Part shown: piece after piece, positions 1-13,900 of the stretch
Layout of the letters: each line of letters starts with the position of its first letter
How positions within the stretch are numbered: position 1 is the first letter of the stretch
NCBI GenBank assembly: GCA_902729315.2
Contig: LR746272.1
Coordinates: 806,001 to 870,000 of the forward strand
Length of the DNA: 64,000 nt
Direction of reading: 5' to 3'
Source: Spirodela intermedia
Taxonomy: Eukaryota; Streptophyta; Magnoliopsida; Alismatales; Araceae
Made by a program: the position numbers and the translations under genes
Notes under the pieces: generated by a model
Databases searched by the model: none
What the model saw: the letters and a program-made list of their open reading frames with translations, nothing else
What the model was told of the DNA's origin: nothing

Positions 1-1900
1 TCATGAATAAATTACTCTTATTTTGCTGTTATTACTTATAAACATACAAGATTGATTCATAATAACCAAACCACCACAATATGAATCATATGAATAAGGC
101 TTAATACTATCTATGGCCACGGAAGTGTATCAAACTCTTTCAAGGATGGGAAGTTACTAACTTAGTGATAATAAACCTCAACATTGTAAGTAAATTTCTT
201 ACAAAGTTAAACTTGTGATTTGATATATTATTATTTTACATATTTACCTGACCTTAAATATATTTATAAATGCAACAATGAAACATTTAGATAAATGCCC
301 AAAGTTTTCTATTACTTTTTATTTTGCCAAATTTGTGTTTTACATCTTCGTGTAAGAATTAGGTAGACTTAGGGAGTTGACTCATTCTCAAGTCGAAGGT
401 GCAGTAGTACAATATATAATGGGAAGAAGATAATGTGTTATACTACCTACAACTAGACATTAGTAGTTGACTCGTTAAAATTATGTTTTCAACATTAAAA
501 AAATATTTATTGAAAAATCACCTTATCAATAACCTACATAATAACAAAATGAATAATCAACTCTCCATTAAAAAAATTACATATTTTCTGGAGTATTTAA
601 CCATTTAATTTTTTCAAAGAAGTGTATGCATATACTTTTATGTATTTATCCTATGGAAGTTATTAACTACTCGACATCATTACTTTTTTAAGTGACATAG
701 GTGTATGAACATTCATTTATTAATTGTTTACATTTTATTACTGGTAGTATTTAGCCTCACTAAATGTCATTATTTTGACATTGAAACGGTAAGCCCTCTT
801 AGTAATGTGAATTTGTAATGACTACATTGGCTAAAAGATGCTAGATATTTGTGAGCTAGATAAGACATTTTTAATGTTCAAGAATTATGCTAAAAAGATT
901 TAGTAGAACTAAAAGATGTAGTACTCAAAAGAGTGGAGTAAGTCGAGTAGTTTGAACCTCTATAAATATGTATGAAAAATCATAGTTTTGGTTAGAAAGA
1001 TCATCTCACCTCTTAGTTCTACTTATAGCCTCTTTAAAGCTAGATATTATGCTTCCTAGCATTATAGGACAAAATATGCAAAATAAATGAACTACTATTT
1101 TTGTAAAAATTTGAAGCAAAGTTATAAATATTTATAATTAATTTTCAAACTAATGTTTGCATCAAGTGCTATTATATGAGTACTTGAAATAACCAATAAG
1201 CTATGAATCACATAGGCCAATCTTTACAAATCATGCACTAATTCTCTATTACTAAGTGTTAACTTCTTGTGAATTCAAGCTAAGATGCATAAAATAGTAA
1301 CAAAAAATGTGGAAAAAAATGAGTTATTGAAGAAGAGACATCTTACCATTGACAAGTTGTTCAAGTTATAAGAGAGCCCTCAAATGCAAAATCATGAGAA
1401 TTCCCAAAATTTGAAAATTTTCCAATCATGAAGTTATTATCTCTAACACTTATAGTCATAGTTAGCTCCACCAAGTTTCACTAGATTCTGTTCCTCGATT
1501 AATTTTCTATTAAATATGAATTATTAAGATATTGTGTTATTGGTCTAAGGACATTTATTTTCATCCCTAAAGAAGAGTACCTCTCCATCATATCAAGAGC
1601 ATGAGAAATTAACATATCGGTTTGAAAAACTTGATTAATGCTCTCATATATGTTTCAATGTATATGCATGCATCTGATAACATGTGCATCAACTAATGCC
1701 ATTTTAGGGTGAATTTATAAACCATTATTTTGTTTGATTAAATCATTTTTTTATTCCATTCCACTGTGGAAATATTTGAGCAAAACTTTCTAAAACTGGA
1801 AATATTAATTTTTAAGAAGTTAATAAAATATTTTAATAAGTTGAATCCGTGACAAAATGGAGGTATTTTAGAATACCTCTTTTCTTCTCTCTCTTCTTCT
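1..1900. other. AT-rich intergenic DNA, no gene seen
   Basis: The stretch is strongly AT-rich and all six frames are broken by frequent stops. I see no splice-linked exons, tRNA or recognisable transposon domain. It may be old retroelement debris, but nothing in it is diagnostic. Confidence 0.6.
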
Positions 1901-3085
1901 CTCCCTCTAGCCAACCTCGAATCCATGACCTCGTTTGGGAATGGTCAACCCCACCCACTCGGCCACGAAGAGGCTGGCAATGAAGGAAAATGGTCCCTCA
2001 TCAGGTCGATTCCCACGTGCGAATCCAAGTACCGACGCCCGGTCCGCATGCTCGTCCAGTGGACGGCGTCGACAAGATTCTCCGCCGTCCTCCTGCAGCG
2101 CCCGCCTAGTCGGAACACTCTCTCTCTCTCTCTATCTGTCTCTCTCCAAGGCATCTGACCGAGAAACCTTTCTATCTCGGCCATAACTAACTGGTAATCA
2201 GGACCCTGTTTCTCTCTCTAGACTTCCCCATCGGCGAGTCCAACGTGCAGCATCGAATGGTAGCAACGAGAGGACCGGCGGTTACTCGCTGGAGTGGAAG
2301 GACAAGAAAGCAAATATCTTGATCCATGGGGTGTAGAAGAAAGTAAGAGGACAAGGGAGGGGACAGCCGCAGAAACGCGGGGGCGCCGCCGCGCCTGGAC
2401 ATGCCAGCTTAGACTGTTTTTTCTTTGGTCTCAATGGCGGCGCTGGCATCTAGCTGGATGACGAGGTGTGTGGGCCCATTACTGATGCATTCCGTGTAGG
2501 CCCACCAAGGCCCAAATTCATGGGCCCCCCGTAATTATGATATCCAATTAGGGGTATAAACGTCTATATTGTAGTCAATTCGGCCATTCTACGAGGGTTG
2601 GTGGTTCGTTTCTCTCTCTCTCTAGAAGATCGGATGGGAAGGCGACGCCTGAGGTATTAAAAAATTCAGGCTAGGGAGAGAAATCCTCGAGTTTTCAGCA
2701 CTCGAAACGTCACTGCGGGGGATCACAGTCGGAATCGGACCGTGGAAACTGGCCCTCCGATTTCATACGGTCGCATGGATCGAACGGTGGGGGAAAAATG
2801 GGGGGGGGTATGTAATTGGAAATGTCAGGTTCTGTAATTATTGAAAAAGTGGCCCTCCCCTCTTGAAATGTCGTCACCCTCCTGCGACGGCGTCAGCCGT
2901 CACCTCGTGGTGGTCTTTCGTATTCTTCCTTCCTTCCTTCAATCCTTCGGGACGCGCCTACAAAATGGGTAAGGGAGGGCGACCCTAGAGGGAGGGGGGG
3001 CGATTATCTGTGCCCAGAGTATCGTTCGAGGAAGAGGTGGGGGAACGTATCGGTCCCCTTCGATGCGCGATCTTTCGCTTCTCTG
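1901..3085 (+). promoter_or_regulatory. Upstream region of the O-fucosyltransferase gene
   Basis: Base composition switches from AT-rich to mixed near 1900. The interval holds short CT runs (about 2120-2140 and 2610-2625) and a CTTC-repeat run around 2925-2940, just upstream of the coding start at 3086. I cannot place a TATA box or transcription start. No coding exon is recognised. Promoter and 5' UTR content is inferred from position only. Confidence 0.4.
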
Positions 3086-6000
3086 ATGGGATTCACCCAG
3101 AACCAATCTAGCGTCGTCGGGGGAAGCAACAGCAGCGGGGGCGGTGCGGGAGGTGGTGGGGATGGTGTCGCACATTCGCAGTGCATCAACAGTCCGAGGT
3201 ACTCCGGCACCATGACCAGGCGGGCGCAGTCTTTCAAGCGGGGGCACAGTGGCGGGGGCGGCAGCGGCGGGGTGCCTGAGATTGAGCTCCAGATCAATTC
3301 CCCGCGGTCCTCGTGCGAGAGTCCGAGCAGCCCCCTCGGTGATGGTGCCGGGGACTTGGAGAGGAGGCAGGCTGCCCACCTCCAAGGTCACCAGGGCGTC
3401 CTGAGGTCCCGGCTGCCGGTGCCGCAGCTCGTGGGGAAGGGGCTGCTCAAGAAGTCAGGACTGGCGGTTGGAGCAGAGTTCGTCCCGCGTGAGAGAAGAA
3501 AACTACGAAACCTCATGTTCTTCTGCTTCTGCGGGGTGTGCTTGCTGTTGGGACTCGCTAAGATCTGCGCCACAAGATGGGTCGGGTTCACTGCGAGTGA
3601 TCAGGTTGGCCTCTCTCTCTCTCTCTTCTAATCTTCCCGCCGCAGGTATTCTTTTACTTTTGTTTATGAAATTCAAGAAGATGTTACATTCATTTTTGTT
3701 AAAATTATCTTCGTATTTAGGACAAATATTTTTTTCTTGATGCGAAATATAAATGGTTTCCGTTCAAAAAGTACGGTCATAGTTTTCAGTACGCCGAAGA
3801 TTCTATCCATTCCGTTCTTTAGTGAGGTGGACCCGGCGCCCGACATCCACAGTAATCATTAAAGGAGACTTACATCTGATTATTCATAAGCATCCGACAA
3901 TGTTCCGAGGATATTATCCCCGTTGGCTTATGAATCATCAATCTCTTAAAAAGACATTGAAAAGTAAATAAAACCTTGATCTTGATTGATCTCGTGCTCC
4001 TGATTATATAAGGTCGATTGGGTGAATTACTGGCAGGGATGATCCTCCTGCTCTTGTCATGTTATGGTGACTAAAGCTTGTGCCGAGCATTTACTTGAGG
4101 CGAAAACAAGATTTTATTCCTCGCAGTCTTGCAACTTGTATAAAATAATTGAAACAACTATTTCAGGATGTTCGTGTACCTAATCCTTTTCTTGTTCTGG
4201 CTTTTAGGATATTTCAGATAACTATGTTAGTGTTGAGAACGTTCAGTTGCTTGGTGAGCTTGACCTTAGGGAAGGGAATGATGGCGAACGAACACTAATG
4301 ACTGTATCCTCGGACAGCTCTGGACAGAGCAGGATGATCGATGCAAGTTGCCTTCTCTCTCTCTCTCTACACATATATATCATACTTTCATAGTTTCCTC
4401 GTGCTTTGTATTTAAAGAAGGGGACAAGAACAGAGTCACTGAAATAATTTTCCTCTTTACAGCTCTCAGGCATTTGGGCTAAGCCGAGTAGTGAAAATTT
4501 CGCTCAGTGTATTGGATCACAAGTCAACAAAAGTAAAGAAGAGGCTGATTTTAGACTCACTAGCTCTCCAGGTCTGATCAACTGTGCCTAAAGCATGTAT
4601 CGTGTCCTTTTTCTTGCAGAATTGGATGCAAAGACAAATGGTTTCCTTCTGATAAACGCGAATGGGGGCCTAAATCAGATGCGATTTGGGGTTTGACCCC
4701 TGTACACATCTCTACTTTGTTGATTGAGATGTCTCTTTACCATTCCTGATGAATTATCTTTTTAGAATGCAGATCTGTGACATGGTTGCGGTTGCTAAAA
4801 TTATGAAGGCAACGCTCGTTCTCCCCTCGCTTGACCATACATCCTTCTGGGCAGATGAGAGGTCTCATTCTTGAAAATGCACCGTCATTTGTGCCCATAT
4901 GAGGTGTTTAATTGGAAAATTCATTGATCTCTGGTACTCTTGTATTCAGTGGCTTCAAGGATCTTTTCGATTGGAAGCATTTTATTGAGACACTAAAGGA
5001 CGATATTCACATTGTGGAGTCATTACCTGCTGCCGTTGAGGGAGTGGAACCTTTCATGAAAACGCCGATATCTTGGTCCAAGGTTTGGCATGTTTTGGAT
5101 GATTAAAGGAACTCCTTCCTTCGTATTGAATATGTTATTTAATTCTACCTTTTTTTCTTCTTCTTCTGATTTCAGGCCAGTTACTATAAAGCAGATATCC
5201 TCCCACTTTTGAAACAGCAAAAAGTTCTATATTTTACACACACAGATTCTCGGCTTGCAAACAATGGCCTTCCCAGTTCCATTCAAAAGCTGAGGTGTCG
5301 AGTGAACTATAGGGCGTTAAGATATTCTGCACCGATTGAAGAACTCGGCGCCATCTTAGTCTCAAGGATGCGACAAGGCGGGCAGCCCTATGTCGCACTC
5401 CATTTAAGGCACACATCTCTGCTCCTTGCGTTCTCTTTCATTTTTCAGTGCTATGTGCAATTCTCATCCTGTCACTTTGTTTCTATCTGATGACTGGTGC
5501 CATTCATTCAGAAAATTATCATGCAGTTGTGTTGCACTTAGCTTCTAGATCTTCTCTTTGAATACTACTTATGTTTTCCTCTAGGTTTGATGAGACATTA
5601 TGGACTTGGATATTGGTTGCTAGACTGCATTCTTATTCCTGTAGAAAGCCCAAAACCAGTTTATTCACTACATTCACACCCATTCTCTCTCTCTCTCTCT
5701 CTCTCGCTCTCTCTCTGTCACTGCTAGACTGCATTAATCCATTGTAAAATAGCATTTCTTGGTCGTCATAATGATAATATCGTCATTCATGTTTGAAATC
5801 TATTTTAATTGAGGTATGTTTGATCTGCAGACGTCTTCTATTTTTGCTAACATGCATCTCCGCTCCCTCTCTCCCAGATATGAGAAGGACATGCTTGCAT
5901 TCACTGGTTGCGATCATAGCTTGACTGCAGAGGAAGGTGAGGACCTTCGTAAGATGCGCTACGAAGTCAGTCATTGGAAAGAGAAGGAAATCAACGGAAC

Positions 6001-7118
6001 TGAACGGAGGACTCTTGGCGGATGCCCTCTAACTCCTAGGGAAACTGCCCTTCTTCTGAGAGGATTAGGTTTCCCCTCAACCACCAGAATTTACCTGGTG
6101 GCTGGGGAAGCCTATGGGAACGGCAGCATGAAGCACCTTACAGATGAGTTTCTGAACATCTACTCCCATTCAACCCTCGCCACAGAAGATGAGATTGGGC
6201 CTTTCAAGATTCATCAGAACATGCTTGCCGGGCTGGACTATGTGGTTGCCCTACAAAGTGATGTTTTCATTTATACATATGATGGAAATATGGCGAAGGC
6301 TGTGCAAGGTCACAGGCGCTTTGAAAACTTTAAGAAAACCATCGTTCCGGATAGGTAAATACATGCTAACTTTGCTTTCATTAATCATTATGAATAAATC
6401 GCCGTCGTGTGATGCTCATTTATGCGCTGGTTTGCCCGATCGAATATATCGCATTTTTGTAAGTAATATCTCCTAGTTCTCTTATATATCACACAGACAT
6501 GCAACCGAGGACTATCAGTTGAAAAAGCTTACCTACACATGGCTTCAAATAATTTCCTTTTAATACGTGTGCAAGCTTGGTGTTAATAAGCACATGCTCT
6601 AAATATTTTTACATCTCTGAAATCAGGAGGACATCCTGAGTTAAGCACACCAATGGATAAGAGTAGGTGTGTAGTCATCTATCCGCCTTCTATAGAAAAG
6701 ACTAAAGTCTGTTGTTACCATCAGGAATAGGATATTTTCTTCATCAAATCTTATTAGATGCTTTTTAGATGCTTAATCCGTGGGATATTTTCATCGAGGA
6801 CTTTTGTGGTTTTGTGGTGACATTTAACTTTTGTGTCATTTATATCTGAATCCGCAAAATGAGAGAGTTCACACCCTGGATTCCTCTGAAAGAAATCACT
6901 GTCTCTGCAGGCTTAGTTTTGTCAAGCTCGTCGATGACTTCGACGGAGGGAAATTATCGTGGAAGAAGTTTAGCTCGAAGGTGAAGAAGCTGCACAAAGA
7001 TCGAATCGGAGCTCCATATCTCAGGGAGCCAGGGGAGTTCCCGAAGCTGGAGGAGAGCTTTTACGCGAACCCACTTCCCGGCTGTATATGTCAAACAGAG
7101 GCAGCTGAGGGCAGATAG
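3086..7118 (+). CDS. Plant O-fucosyltransferase-like glycosyltransferase (GT106/RRT-related)
   Basis: Nine coding exons: 3086-3604, 4208-4342, 4463-4532, 4620-4690, 4773-4861, 4950-5082, 5176-5408, 5878-6354, 6911-7118, giving 644 residues. Order: a Gly/Ser-rich cytosolic tail (1-138), one signal-anchor helix (about 142-164, core [16 protein letters not shown]), a stem, then the O-FucT fold. Family motifs include [30 protein letters not shown], the catalytic-type HLR (about 415-417), [23 protein letters not shown] and [14 protein letters not shown] near the C terminus. The topology predicts a type II Golgi protein. Relatives in the family include rhamnogalacturonan-I rhamnosyltransferases, so a cell-wall role is possible; the exact donor and acceptor are unknown. 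The start is the first ATG of an open exon. The intron at 5409 must use a GC donor. The intron after 4342 can use GC–AG (MID-LSG-IW) or GT–AG at 4347/4469 (MID-AS-IW). The next gene is convergent. Confidence 0.85.
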
Positions 7119-7916
7119 AGAGGATTCCGTTCAGCCTCCTCCCTCCTCCTCCGTCTTGAGGATCCGCCGGCAAGGTTGCGAGTAGAGCAGTGGATGACTG
7201 CAGAATGCTACCACGTATCAGACGGGCAAAGGGAACCTCCTCGCCTCCTCGCCTCCTCGAGACAGACAGACAGCCCCCCCCCAGCCTTCGACCGTGGGAG
7301 AGACGAGGAAGACGGAGAAACACCGTGTGGGGTCTCTCTCTCTCTCCTCCTCCTGTGCTACTACGTATTTCGCCGTGGGTGCTGCTCCATTTTCGCCATC
7401 TCCAGTGAGTCCGTCCTGGCGAGGTGGTCCTTTGTACATTTGATTGCCCGCGTCTTGTAAGGGCGGGCGCTATATGCATTTGTTTTCTCGCTCTCCGGGC
7501 CGATTCACATAGATTTTGACTCAGAGCCCGAAAAAGGGGATTGATTTGGTTCTTCCTAATTACGACTGTTAAAGATGAGAGAGAACCAGCAAAATCTTCC
7601 ATTCCTAGTGGGCAGATGATGTGATAGTTGACTGTTCTTTCTTTCTCCGCTGTTCTTTTCACGTCTCCAGATTTCCATTGTAGATAGAGATAGATGAGCT
7701 GCAAAAGTCAAACCTTCCATTCTAGAGAGAGAAAATCATGACTGCAATCGCATGCGTTCACATGAGTCCGCATGGCACGTAAAAAAGAACCGAGAAAAAA
7801 TGACACCGGAAGAGAGAGGGAGGGTCGCTATGTACACAGAGAGAGCAAGAGAGAGAGAGAGAAAGGGAGGTCAGTATATGGGATTTAAAGGAGTTCCCAC
7901 CAGAACTGGACAAAAG
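7119..7916. other. Convergent 3' region between two genes
   Basis: About 0.8 kb lies between the stop codons of two genes that face each other. It should hold both 3' UTRs. It contains a CT run near 7330 and a GA run near 7845-7865. I see no further exon or RNA gene. Confidence 0.5.
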
Positions 7917-10900
7917 TCAAAACCAGGAGACTCCGTATATCCGCTTCAAGCTGGGGCACGCCCTCCGCAGGTTCCGGAGGTAGACAGGGTAGATCTGCAC
8001 GAAGAACAGCTGACCGACATTAGAGATCACCCGAACAGGGCCCGCTTCTCTTGTGTGTTATAATAACATGATTGATTCTATCTATTACGTTTTCTCTGCT
8101 CCTCAGGTTGATTTTCATGCTCAGAAAATCATCTTAAATCTAGTAATCTAGATTTGTCTCACCCAGATGGATTCGGCATCAAAACGAAATCAGAAGAAAT
8201 GATTATCGGCTGAGACAGCCCAAAAAAGTCAACCTTGGGGCAATTATTGACGTGGAGAGTTTCCAGCATCTCACAGTTGGCGATTGCTGCTTCCACAGCC
8301 TCTTCCGTGAGCATGGCGCAAGCCTGTTATAGAAATCATCAGAAAAAGTTCAGACCCATGAGATATTTAACATGAACCATGGAGATATCATGATCATCAA
8401 AAGGAAGACCCATTAATGAGACAGCGCAACAGAGGATTAGTATTGTGTAGCAGTGTCGGCAACTCAAAACCTGAAGAACAACCAAGTAATTACTAAGCAA
8501 CGGTGCCCCTCGTCCAGACATCCATCTACAGAGTTGACCAACAAGAACATCACACCAAAAGCAGCCTTTTCCAATCACGGGTCAGAACTCCGGGGAGGAA
8601 ATATAATCCAACTTTCAGCCAATTTCTTTTCCATTAATGGGATTTCCATCAATGTAACTGGTTTTCAGAAGAACAATGATACACATTTAATGTGAACGTA
8701 GTTATAAGTTCGAGTAGATACCGTGAGGTATAGGATGGACAGTCTCGGGCAGTCAAGCATCAGTATCTCCAAGGAACTGCAGTCGCTGGTGATGCGAAAA
8801 AAAAAGAAAGAAAACAGAACCCAGGTGGAAATCAGTAAAACAGAGATGTATGAGAGAGAAAAAAAAAAGTCAAGAAGAAGCTAACCTCAGATTCAAGTAA
8901 TCTAGCTTTGGGCATGCCACATAGACCTCCTTCAGGTTCGCCGCCATTCTCACATTCAGATGAGACAGGTGAAAACAGCACGAAGATGGAGGGATGAGAA
9001 CTCTCTTGATATTCCGGCATCCGACACAATTCAGACTCTCGATCAGATGACCGGGCTGTTCGCATTCACCGTTGCTGCATGCAGGAGTCAACCAGGAGGC
9101 GCGGGTGCTTAGTAGCTTCAGCGCACCTCCATTCGAGTCCCAGACGAGGTCGTGCATGTTCACACAGCCATTCAAGTTCACGTTGACGAGATTGGTGCAT
9201 GTTGCGAGAATCTTCTCAATGGCAGACTTCCCGGCCGTAGAGTAGGACAAGTCCAGCTCGCGGAGGACGGGAAGAGCGTTCTCCTTGTAGACCGCATCCA
9301 AGGAGGAATCAGTGAGGCACTTGCATGCGATCAATTTTAACGTCTGCAGAAGAAACCAACCCAACAACATCAGTTGAGGCCCCATGTAAGTTTTTTTTTT
9401 TTTTAAATTTATAAATACACGAGCATGAAGAAGAACAGAGGGCAATAATGCGAAGGAGAAAAGATAAGATCATCATTCGCCAAGATGTTGATGAAAAATC
9501 CAACACAGACAGACGACAATGCAGGACGTAGGAATTGACGCCATGGTGATCAGAATCTGGTTAGGGTTTTTCACCACAGAGTCTATATAGCCCGTCTAGG
9601 AGGACACAAGCCCTGATCAGAATTAGATAGGTAAGCTTACATTATTGTAAGATTTTTATAAGATTATTGTTACTGAAAGGGTATATATAACATAATGAAA
9701 TAAAAATGAGACATTTTGACCCAACTGTGGGACTCTCTTGTTAAACCTCTCAAACCCTGACACCCCTTCCGATTCCTTTTCTTGATCCAGTGAGAGAGCT
9801 CAAGGTCACTACAACGCAGTTTCTTCAGACACAAAAGAAAAACCAACAAAAAAAATCGCGAAAAAACATCATATTGGAGATATCAGATTAGTAGGTAACA
9901 GAGGAATTTGAATTAAAATACTCGCTGCTCACCTCCAGCTGTGAACATGTTTCAAAGACAGGCTGCAAGTTTGTCAAGAATGTGTATGATAAATCAAGCA
10001 CCGTCAGTCGCCCAAGCCGGTGCAAAGAAGAAAGTGCCGCGGATTCAATGGATGTACAGGATGACAATATCAGCGTTTCAATCAATGAACATGAAGCGGC
10101 CGTAGTGGACAAACTTTCATCCCTTAATTGACTGTAGACAGAAAATCAGTCAGCCGACTTTGGGCAAGTAAAAAGGCACGACGAACGAACAAGTCAGAGG
10201 ATAGAGACAGTTTACCTGCAGAAAGAAGCATCTAAAGATGAAAGCCTAGGACAATTGATGGATGCTTGGGACAGTACGCCACAGCCTTTTAATTCCAGTC
10301 CTCGCATATGTGGAGCTTCAATCTTGAGTATGGTCAGCTTTGGACATATCCCCAGATTAAGAGACCAAAGGCCAACCTACGCAACGCAACGCTACTGTCA
10401 GTCTGCGTCCTAAGCCAAAAAAGCCTACGCAACATCAGGGCAAAATGCCAATTTTAACAAGATAAGGATATGTTAAAAACACTTGCCAGATGATGTGAGC
10501 ATACTGAAAAATATGTCGTAAAACAAAAGTGGTCAATTGCTTAGAGTCTTTAAACAAACGTTAAACCTTAATTATGGAAATGGGTGCCTTAAAAAAATTG
10601 CATACGATAAAAAAATCGCAAGTCCATAGACTTCTAAAGGTATACAACGATCCGACTACTGATTGAATCATCAACACAAACAGATGGTATTTTATACCAA
10701 TTTAAAATCAAAGAATTTTGGATGGTATTTAATAGATCCACAATAGCTACTATTATGATTTCCAGTTTTAGAATAGTAATATATTATTATTAATAAAACA
10801 GTTAAAAAAGGTAATCCTTTTTTATGGGCAACAATTTTTTAAAAAATAATTACGTGTTGCCGGGGAGGGGACGGAACGGTTGTCATCGAGAGCAACAGAT

Positions 10901-13900
10901 TGTGAACTCACCACAGTAAACATTCTTAAACAAAGGATGTCATGTCGAAGAAAAAGCAAATAAATCTCACCAAATAACATTTATGTATTACAACCCCAAA
11001 CTTGGTCAAACAGGAATGAAAATAAATAAATGGTACATACACATAAAATAACATCACACATCAAGAAATAAAATCTGTCAACATTACTCACAGGACAAAA
11101 TGAAGCGCTTTCCAGATGATCACAACCAGCTAAATTTACTCTCTGAAGATTTGGACAAGATAGCTCAAGAAGAGTCACAGTGCGGCAACCAACGAGGGAG
11201 AGACTGGCCAAGGAACTACTGTTGAATCTAACCAAAGTCAAACTCTGTAAATAAAATACAGCAACAAATACACAACCGTTAGTGTAAGTCATAGATTGAA
11301 GAGTAAGAACAACGCCCTCAGTAGGACAAAATCAAAACTTTATAACATTTAAGGGACAATATCTCAAGGGAATGCAAGAAAGATAAACTACCAGGAAAAT
11401 GCCACCGATTTCCAAAGTACAAGGGTCTACAAGGGTTTACCATTGGCCTTCTCATGATAGGAAACATGGCTCATTAAATCATACTCTGAATCTCAGGACA
11501 TGAACCAAAATCTAACATCAAGCCACTAATTACATCAAACGTGGTCAGGAGTCAGTTATGGCAGCATCACCATCTCAGTGCTAGACAGAATGTCGGTGGA
11601 TTTTGTGGATGTTTTCCAATCATCTGCACGGTATGCACTATTCATACATTTAGGGGAAAAGAAATACGAATTCTGAAACATACTATAAAAAACAATTAAT
11701 CGAACGCAACTAGTGAACCTATATTCTCAACGATAATATCAGTGTAAACTGACAATCAAATCGAGGTGTTATGCTCAACCAAGATACATCAACATTATAA
11801 CAAAAAGGAATCGGAAAAGGAGTAAAAGTTCAAATCACGGAATCAGACTAGTGACTGAACATGTAGAAAATGAGAATAAGCAGGGATTACAAACCTCACA
11901 ATTCTCTAGAATCAATGATCTGAGCATCGGGCAACCACCACCGTCACTGAAAACCTCACAAATGGAATTATTTAGAGATTCACAATCAGTGAGATCAACT
12001 TCTTGCAAATTGCGGCATTGCAGTGATAATGTTGCCAAACTTTCCTGCTTTTGCAAAGCCAATTTCTGCAGGCCCCAGAATGTATAAATAAAACTTCAAA
12101 TTCACATGCTTCCTCATCAACTGAGAGAATACAAAAAGATTCCATAAGAAACATGAGGTGTCGATGAAATATATACTCACCTGAAGTACAGTTGACATGA
12201 TATTAATGCGATGAAGAACAGGACAATTGGACACTGTGATGGATGAAAGCAAGGGACTGCGCAGGTTCAATTCAACAAACCTGCATACACATTTTCAGAA
12301 GATTAACCTTATAAACAAGAATCCTTCCCAAAGGAAATTACCAGTAAAACGCACTTACTTGCGACAATGTATGAGACTGATACTCTGCAAGTGTGGCAGA
12401 TCTAAAGATACTGAAGTCAGAAGGGCACAACAATCAAGTTGCAATGACTGAAAGGATTTTGAAACAATCATGTCAGTAGAGAACAATGCTCACAAAACCA
12501 TCTGCAAATATCTAGGCCAGAGACTCCAACCTCGAGCATGTAACAATGAGATATTGCAGCAACAGAAACAGAGGTAATGCCTTCACAGTTATGAAGCTTT
12601 AGATCTGTCAGCATTGGCAGTCTCACAGACTATCAAAGAAACACATGGGTCATCAGATAATCTTATACACACTAATGAAAGTAACCATTATAATCAACCT
12701 AAGTTGACATGTAAAAGAAAGTTCACCTCAAGTGAAATGTTTGGACAAAAGGACGCATCTAAATACTGGAGATTAGGGCATGCAAAGGCTATTTCACGCA
12801 ATGTCTCGTCACTAACACATCCACAAAATGACATATCCAAAGAAGTCAGCAGGGGGCATGATGTTGCAGCTGAACGGATTCCAGCATCAGAGAGTTTGTG
12901 ACAAGAAGAAATATCTAACAGATGTAATTGGGGAGAAATAAGCAAGACATGTGCCATGCTACTTCGCTTTAGAGACAAAGTTTGCAACAGTGGGCATCTG
13001 CAAATCGATGTTAAAATGTCAAATTCACGTGCGAGATTATATAACCCATGAGACTACTGCAAAAGTAACCAACCTAAAGCGACTTATCTTCATGAAACAG
13101 GAGCTCACCTGACGGAAATACGAAGAACACGACATTTTACAATTTGAAGATCATGCAGATTATCGTGATGAATCATCAGCTCTTGAATGCCACTACCAAA
13201 ATATGCATCACTAATGTGCAAAGTTTTTAACGCAGGGCAGTCAGTCAGCGCATGAAAAAATCCATCTGGTAGCTGTCCTTTTCCCAAGGTTAAAGATTCA
13301 AGTTTCCTGGATGCCAAAAAAATATGTAAGCCTGATGCATCAATGTACATGTTAGGACCATAAATCCATAGTGAAGAAGACAACCTAAGAGAAGTCATTG
13401 CCTCCAACACGAGCACATCTACATGATGGACACCTAATACATTCACTTGAATAGCATTTGGATAGCGACGACAAATCGCAGAAACTGCAAGGAAATGCAA
13501 AAAATTTCGGCTTAGAAATAAAATAGACAACTCTCATAGCACAAAGCCTTTAAAGTACCATCAGCGTACTTGACTGCGTCAGAAATTTTTTAAAAACATA
13601 AATAAAAGCCTTGGAACTAGGAATCTGATTTGGGTATATCATAGTCAAAGAATAACTGACTAATATAGATGAATATTGAAAAGTTTTGCTGTAAACCAAT
13701 GCAGTGTCTTCAGAAAAAAAAGTACACCAAATTATGCTAAATAAATTTAACTACCTCCTATGCCAGTTGAGAATGGTAGTAGTCATCATTGGCAGAAACG
13801 AAATTAGACAATTTTGGTGCCATGGTTTTTTCAAATTAACGATACATATAACAATGAGACGTATTAACCTATGTTGAGGTATATGCATTTTTAAGCCGAT

